DNA of 64,000 nt. Origin: Emydura subglobosa. Taxonomy: Eukaryota; Chordata; Testudines; Chelidae. Below, piece by piece: positions 60,290 through 64,000 of this stretch. The stretch covers positions 19,029,368 to 19,093,367 of the forward strand of contig ML679969.1 in NCBI GenBank assembly GCA_007922225.1, read 5' to 3'. The notes below the pieces were generated by a model. The model was given only the letters and a program-made list of their open reading frames with translations. It had not been told where the DNA came from and did no database searches. The first letter of the stretch is position 1. Each line of letters starts with the position of its first letter. The position numbers were made by a program, and so were the translations under genes.

Positions 60290-61560
60290 AAAATATTGAT
60301 CTCCGAGGCCAGTGCTGTAGTCTCTCCAGTATTCAGACGGAGAGCTCCCAGCATCAGAACCGGGGGCTTGTATCAATACTGGAGCCTGAGGAAGGGTAGG
60401 CAGTTGAGTGGATGTGAGCCTCTGCTAAGGTATAATAGTACAGATGGAGACTCCGGCTCCAACACGCAGGACGGTACCAGAGAAGCATCCCTCTTAGTGC
60501 CCCTGAGAAGGCAAAAGCAAAGGCTTTCATGCAAGAGGAACATGGCCAGCACCAAGGGATGCTCTATTGTAGTCTGGGAAGGCATCGGGGATGGTACGGA
60601 AGTGCAGACCACGCACCCAGTAGGAATGCAGGCTGATGAGGATAGTTCTGAGACTAAGCCAAGTTACGATGAAGATGGTCCTTGTATCTGAGTCCCAAAG
60701 AGGAGATACTAAGGTAGGTGTGGGCTGCTTAGAGGAGTCCATCTTTCTACAGTCTTCTTGCATCTAGAAGGCTTCTCTTCTGGTACCAACTTTGGAGCCA
60801 ATCCATGTTTGCTAGATGATCCTTCAGTGCATGAGCTATTGATGGATACTGGTTCACTGGTACCAGGGCCTATGGAAGCCTCAGCAGCACCCAGATCAGG
60901 ATACAAGGTCTCCAGGGATACAGTGTATCCCTAAGTCCTGACCTTGGAGGTGACTTCCCCTTTTTCCTAGAGTCTGTTTCTGGAGAATGAGGTCTCCTCT
61001 TTTTTTTTTTAAGAATGCTTCAATTCCAAAGCAGCCCTATGGTCTTTACTTGCTAAGGTCAAAATTACCGGCATGGCTGAAGACAATGTACAAGGTGGGG
61101 GGCCTCAGATCCAGTGGGTATGAGAGAGTGCTCCGTTAGAAGGCGCTTAAGCGTATCCTCTCAGCTTGAAAGACCTACTTTTGAAGTCGGCACAGACCTT
61201 GCATTTAGACAGGATGTGGCACTCTCTGAGGCAGCTGGAATGACCATCATCACTAAGGGGAAAAAGACGTGGCAGGTCTGGCAAGTCTCGAAGCCCAGAA
61301 CCCTAGGCCCAATGCAAGCAGGAATGCCTCGGACAAACAGCTGAAGGCAGAAGCCCTGCCTTTGGAAAAAACAAGTTCGGGGTGGGGAGGGGAACCCCCG
61401 AAAAGCATGTGTGTTTAGGAAACCAAATTAAACAATAAAAGAAAATTAAAATGAAATTAAAACTAGAAATAAGTAACAATTAAAACAACAATAACATCAG
61501 AGGACATCATGCTGAACTGTCTTGAGCTGAGAAGGGAAGAATGGTTACTTACCTTGTAAC
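60290..61560 (-). mobile_element. DIRS-like 5' part: terminal repeat and gag
   Basis: On the minus strand the arm GTTACAAGGTAAGTAACCAT (61560-61540) leads into a gag with GFETCQTCHVFFPL near 61285. After a frameshift it has SDDGHSSCLRECHILSKCKV, CADFKSRSF, the same Cys/His cluster as the other DIRS gags. Ser/Pro-rich sequence follows to about 60300, for example GAAEASIGPGTSEPVSINSS near 60890. It stops at AT-rich flank at 60290, so RT onward is missing. Confidence 0.68.
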
Positions 61561-61855
61561 TAAAAAAAATGAGAGTCCTGTAGCACTTTAAAGACTAAAT
61601 TTAACTTCTACAGGCATAAGCTTTCATGGGTTGCAACCCACTTCGTCAGATGCAAGAAACAGAAATCAGATAGGGGGTGTATATATATACATCCAAAGGT
61701 AAGGAACAACAATGGGGAGGGTAGGTGTTAGCAAAGTCTATTCAGTTAGAGTAGATGAGTCCTATTTACAACCAGTGATTAGAAGGTGAGAATGTGTGAA
61801 CAGTGACAATTACTTCTTGTAATGAGATAACCATTCCAAGTCCCTATTCAGACCC
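61561..61855 (-). mobile_element. interspersed repeat inserted in a DIRS terminal repeat
   Basis: The sequence (minus: GCATCTGACGAAGTGGGTTG, CAACCCATGAAAGCTTATGC.., AGTGCTACAGGACTCTCA) belongs to a repeat very common in turtle and crocodilian genomes, from memory; its class is uncertain to me. DIRS arm sequence ends at 61560 (TTACTTACCTTGTAACT) and resumes at about 61856 (AGTTCTTTGAGATGTATTGC), so it landed inside the arm. Confidence 0.6.
61612..61650 (-). ncRNA. hammerhead-ribozyme-like motif, probably inactive
   Basis: Reading the minus strand, CTGACGA (61649-61643) is followed by one A, a hairpin of six pairs GTGGGT/ACCCAT around TGCA, then GAAA (61625-61622), then GCTTATGC. CUGANGA and GAAA flanking helix II is the hammerhead core. 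The extra A after CUGACGA and the lack of a U at the expected cleavage site (C at 61613) depart from the consensus. It may be a degenerate copy or a coincidence. Confidence 0.35.
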
Positions 61856-64000
61856 AGTTCTTTGAGATGTATTGCTCATGTCCGTTCCCAATTTAGGTAT
61901 GGCAATCCCTTCATCTGGTCCACAACCACAATGAACAGTTGCGTTGAGCGATGAAAGGGTTTGGTTCTGTCGATGTAAAACACCAAAGCCCGCCTCACAT
62001 TGAGAGTGTGCAAACGCCTCTCTTCACTGGAGTTGTGAGGATTGGATTAGAAGACTGGAAGGAATAAATTCTGGTTGAGGTGAAAGTGAGAGACTACCTT
62101 AGGCAAAAAGGCCAGGTGTGGGAGTAGTTGAACTTTGTCCTTATAAAACACCATGTAGGGAGGGCTCCAAGGTTAACGCTCTGATCTCCGAGACCCATCT
62201 TCCAGATGTAATGGCCAACAGGAAAGTGATCTTCCAGGATAAGAATGTAAGAGGGCATGAGGCCAGGGGCTCAAAGGGAAGCCCTGTGAGTCTAGAGCGT
62301 ACCAAATGTGGGATCTCTTGGTGGTGAAAAAAGTCCTTTCCAGCCCCTTAAGGAACCTGGCCATCATCTCGTGTGAGAAAATTGTTTTACCTTCCACCAC
62401 AGGTGGAAAGCAGATATAGCTGCTACATGAACCTTAATGGATGAAAAGGCCATTCCCCGTGCATCAAATGGAGTAGGTAATCTAGTATCATTGGGTTCGA
62501 CGTCTCCATGGGGGTGATACCATGCTCAGCCACCCAGCAGGTGAAGCATTTCTACTTACTCCTATAAGCTGATCTGATAGGAAGTTTCCTGCTCTCTAAG
62601 AGCAATCTTTGGACTTGGGTTGAGCAGGCCTGTTCCTCCCAACTCAGCCACAGAGCATCCATGCTGTCAGATGTAAGGAGGCCAGTTCCAGATGGAGCAG
62701 GAGACCTTGGTCTTGGGACAAGAGGTCAGGTTGCAGCGGAAGAGTCCATTGTCTGGGCCCCGCTAGTTCCAGTAGCATTCCGAACTATGCTGACGGGGCA
62801 AAGCCAGGGCTACTAGGATGATCCATGCTTTGTCCCTCTTCACCTTCAGCAGGACTTTGTGAATCAGAAATATTGGCGGGAAGGCATAAATGAGGCTCCC
62901 TGACCAGGAGTGGAGGAAGGCGTCGGTGATGGAGCCAATGCTGACACCCTGACAGGAACAGAACTAATGGTACTTTTTGTTGTCCCTGGTGGTGAAGAGA
63001 TCCATTTGGGGATTACACCACCTTTGGAAGAAGCGACTCACCACCTCCGGATGGAGGGACTATTTGTGGAGAGATCAAAAGGACCTGCTGAGTCTGTCTG
63101 CCAAAGAGGTGTTGATACCCAGGAGATGCACCACTGTCGGGTGAATGCTGTGACTGATGCAAAAGTCCTAGAAACGCATGGCCTCTTTGCACAGGGGTGG
63201 TGACCGAGTCCCCCGCCTATTGATATAGTATACTGAGGCTGTATTGTCCGTGAGTATCTACACTACCCTATTGGAGAGATGTGGCAGGAAGATTGCGCAG
63301 GCCAGGCAAATTGCCCTAAGCTCCCTGACATTCATGTGCAACGCCAGATCCCTTGCCTTCCTCATGCCCCATCCCGAATCTGAGGCATCAGAGATCAGTG
63401 TAACTGACGGCTGGGGTGTCTCGAAGGGCATTCCCACGAGCACCTTATGCAGTCTCGTCCACCAGGTCAGAGAGTAAGTATATGCGGAGGGACCGTAAGT
63501 ATCCTGTCCAGTTGATGTCTGGCTAGAGAGTATACCAACGCCAGCCACATCTGAAGGGGCCCGAGGTGCAGTCTGGCATGTCAAGCCACATAGGTACAGG
63601 CTGCCATGTGGCCAAGCAGACTGAGGCACACCCTCGCCATAGTGAAGGGGTGGGCCGAAATGCGAGCTATCAACTCGTCATTGTCTGGAACCTTTCCTCC
63701 GGAAGGAAAGCCCTGGCCTTAGTAGAGCCCAGCATAGCTCCAATAAACTCTATTCTTTGTACCGAGAATAATGTTGATTTTTGTTTGTTCATTAGAAGGC
63801 CTAGCACTTGGCAAACATTCCTGGTGGTTGTGATGCTGACCTGGACTTTAGACCTTGATCTGCCCCTGATAAGCCAATCGTCCAGATAAGGAAACACCTG
63901 CACTCCCTTCTTTCAGAGGTAGGCCGCCGCCACCAACATACATTTGGTGAAGACTCTTGGTGCAACTGAGAGGCCAAAGGGGAGCACCGTGTATTGGTAA
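61856..64000 (-). mobile_element. DIRS-like element, 3' half, runs off the window
   Basis: From the left: terminal arm, decayed recombinase region (about 61900-62900), RNase H and reverse transcriptase. Minus frames give DNTASVYYINRRG near 63235, SVTLISDASDSGWGMRKARD then ALHMNVRELRAICLACAIFL (63430-63280), and [11 protein letters not shown] then KVQVSITTTRNVCQVLGLLM (63890-63810). It parallels the 16482 copy, is frame-broken, and continues beyond 64000. The recombinase C-terminal box appears deleted. Confidence 0.85.
63258..63629 (-). pseudogene. DIRS RNase H domain
   Basis: The frame includes the first catalytic Asp block (SDASDSGWG) and the Glu block (NVRELRAI), with the third block in another frame near 63235. 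It shares order and spacing with the 20012-20629 copy. Upstream in the same element is the YLDDWLIRG reverse-transcriptase box at 63670-63903. Confidence 0.82.

Noticed and set aside
60296..60691. 131-codon open frame on +
   Set aside because: It is antisense to the DIRS gag remnant; the minus strand explains the sequence better.

Overview
The window is vertebrate nuclear DNA, most likely from a turtle. Six short exons of one gene lie on the minus strand. The introns and 5' flank around them are packed with transposable elements of the kind that fills sauropsid genomes: CR1 LINEs ending in ATTCTATGAT-type octamers, DIRS-like tyrosine-recombinase retrotransposons, Harbinger and hAT elements, a Ty3/gypsy fragment, and old L2 and MIR-like copies. 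A turtle fits the CR1 plus DIRS plus Harbinger mix best. This is inference; a crocodilian is not formally excluded.

The gene is EIF4G3 (eIF4GII), a scaffold of the cap-binding translation initiation complex. Reading leftward on the minus strand, the exons are 42465-42370, 37055-37023, 27844-27665, 27029-26915, 12815-12712 and 5193-5071. All six have AG/GT splice borders. Their reading phases join without a break to give 217 codons of the N-terminal Pro/Gln-rich region, ending in the poly(A)-binding-protein contact segment (KREKKT / [20 protein letters not shown]). The upstream exons and promoter lie beyond 64000 or are not recognisable here. The MIF4G and MA3 domains would be encoded left of position 1.

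Layout. 1-930: DIRS terminal fragment and a decayed hAT element. 3.5-4.8 kb: antisense CR1. 5.07-5.19 kb: exon. 5.7-9.2 kb: MIR-like, LINE and L2 pieces split by younger insertions. 10.4-10.7 kb: Harbinger MITE. 12.7-12.8 kb: exon. 13.3-16.3 kb: two sense CR1s and a Harbinger transposase fragment. 16.5-25.5 kb: a nearly full-length but dead antisense DIRS element carrying a CR1 and an unclassified repeat-rich insertion. 26.9-27.8 kb: two exons 635 bp apart. 28-42 kb: quiet AT-rich intron with MITEs, a MIR-like copy and the 33-nt exon. 42.4 kb: the most upstream exon seen. 43.2-44.7 kb: head-to-head CR1 pair. 46.5-51 kb: L2 tail, hAT MITE with a perfect target duplication, gypsy LTR-gag-protease remnant, solo-LTR-like sequence. 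51.7-54.6 kb: internally deleted DIRS with both ends. 59.3-64 kb: three more DIRS pieces, with a separate repeat carrying a hammerhead-like motif inserted in a DIRS terminal repeat.

No intact transposon ORF was found: every element shows truncation, stops or frameshifts. No tRNA, rRNA, CRISPR or second host gene was recognised.
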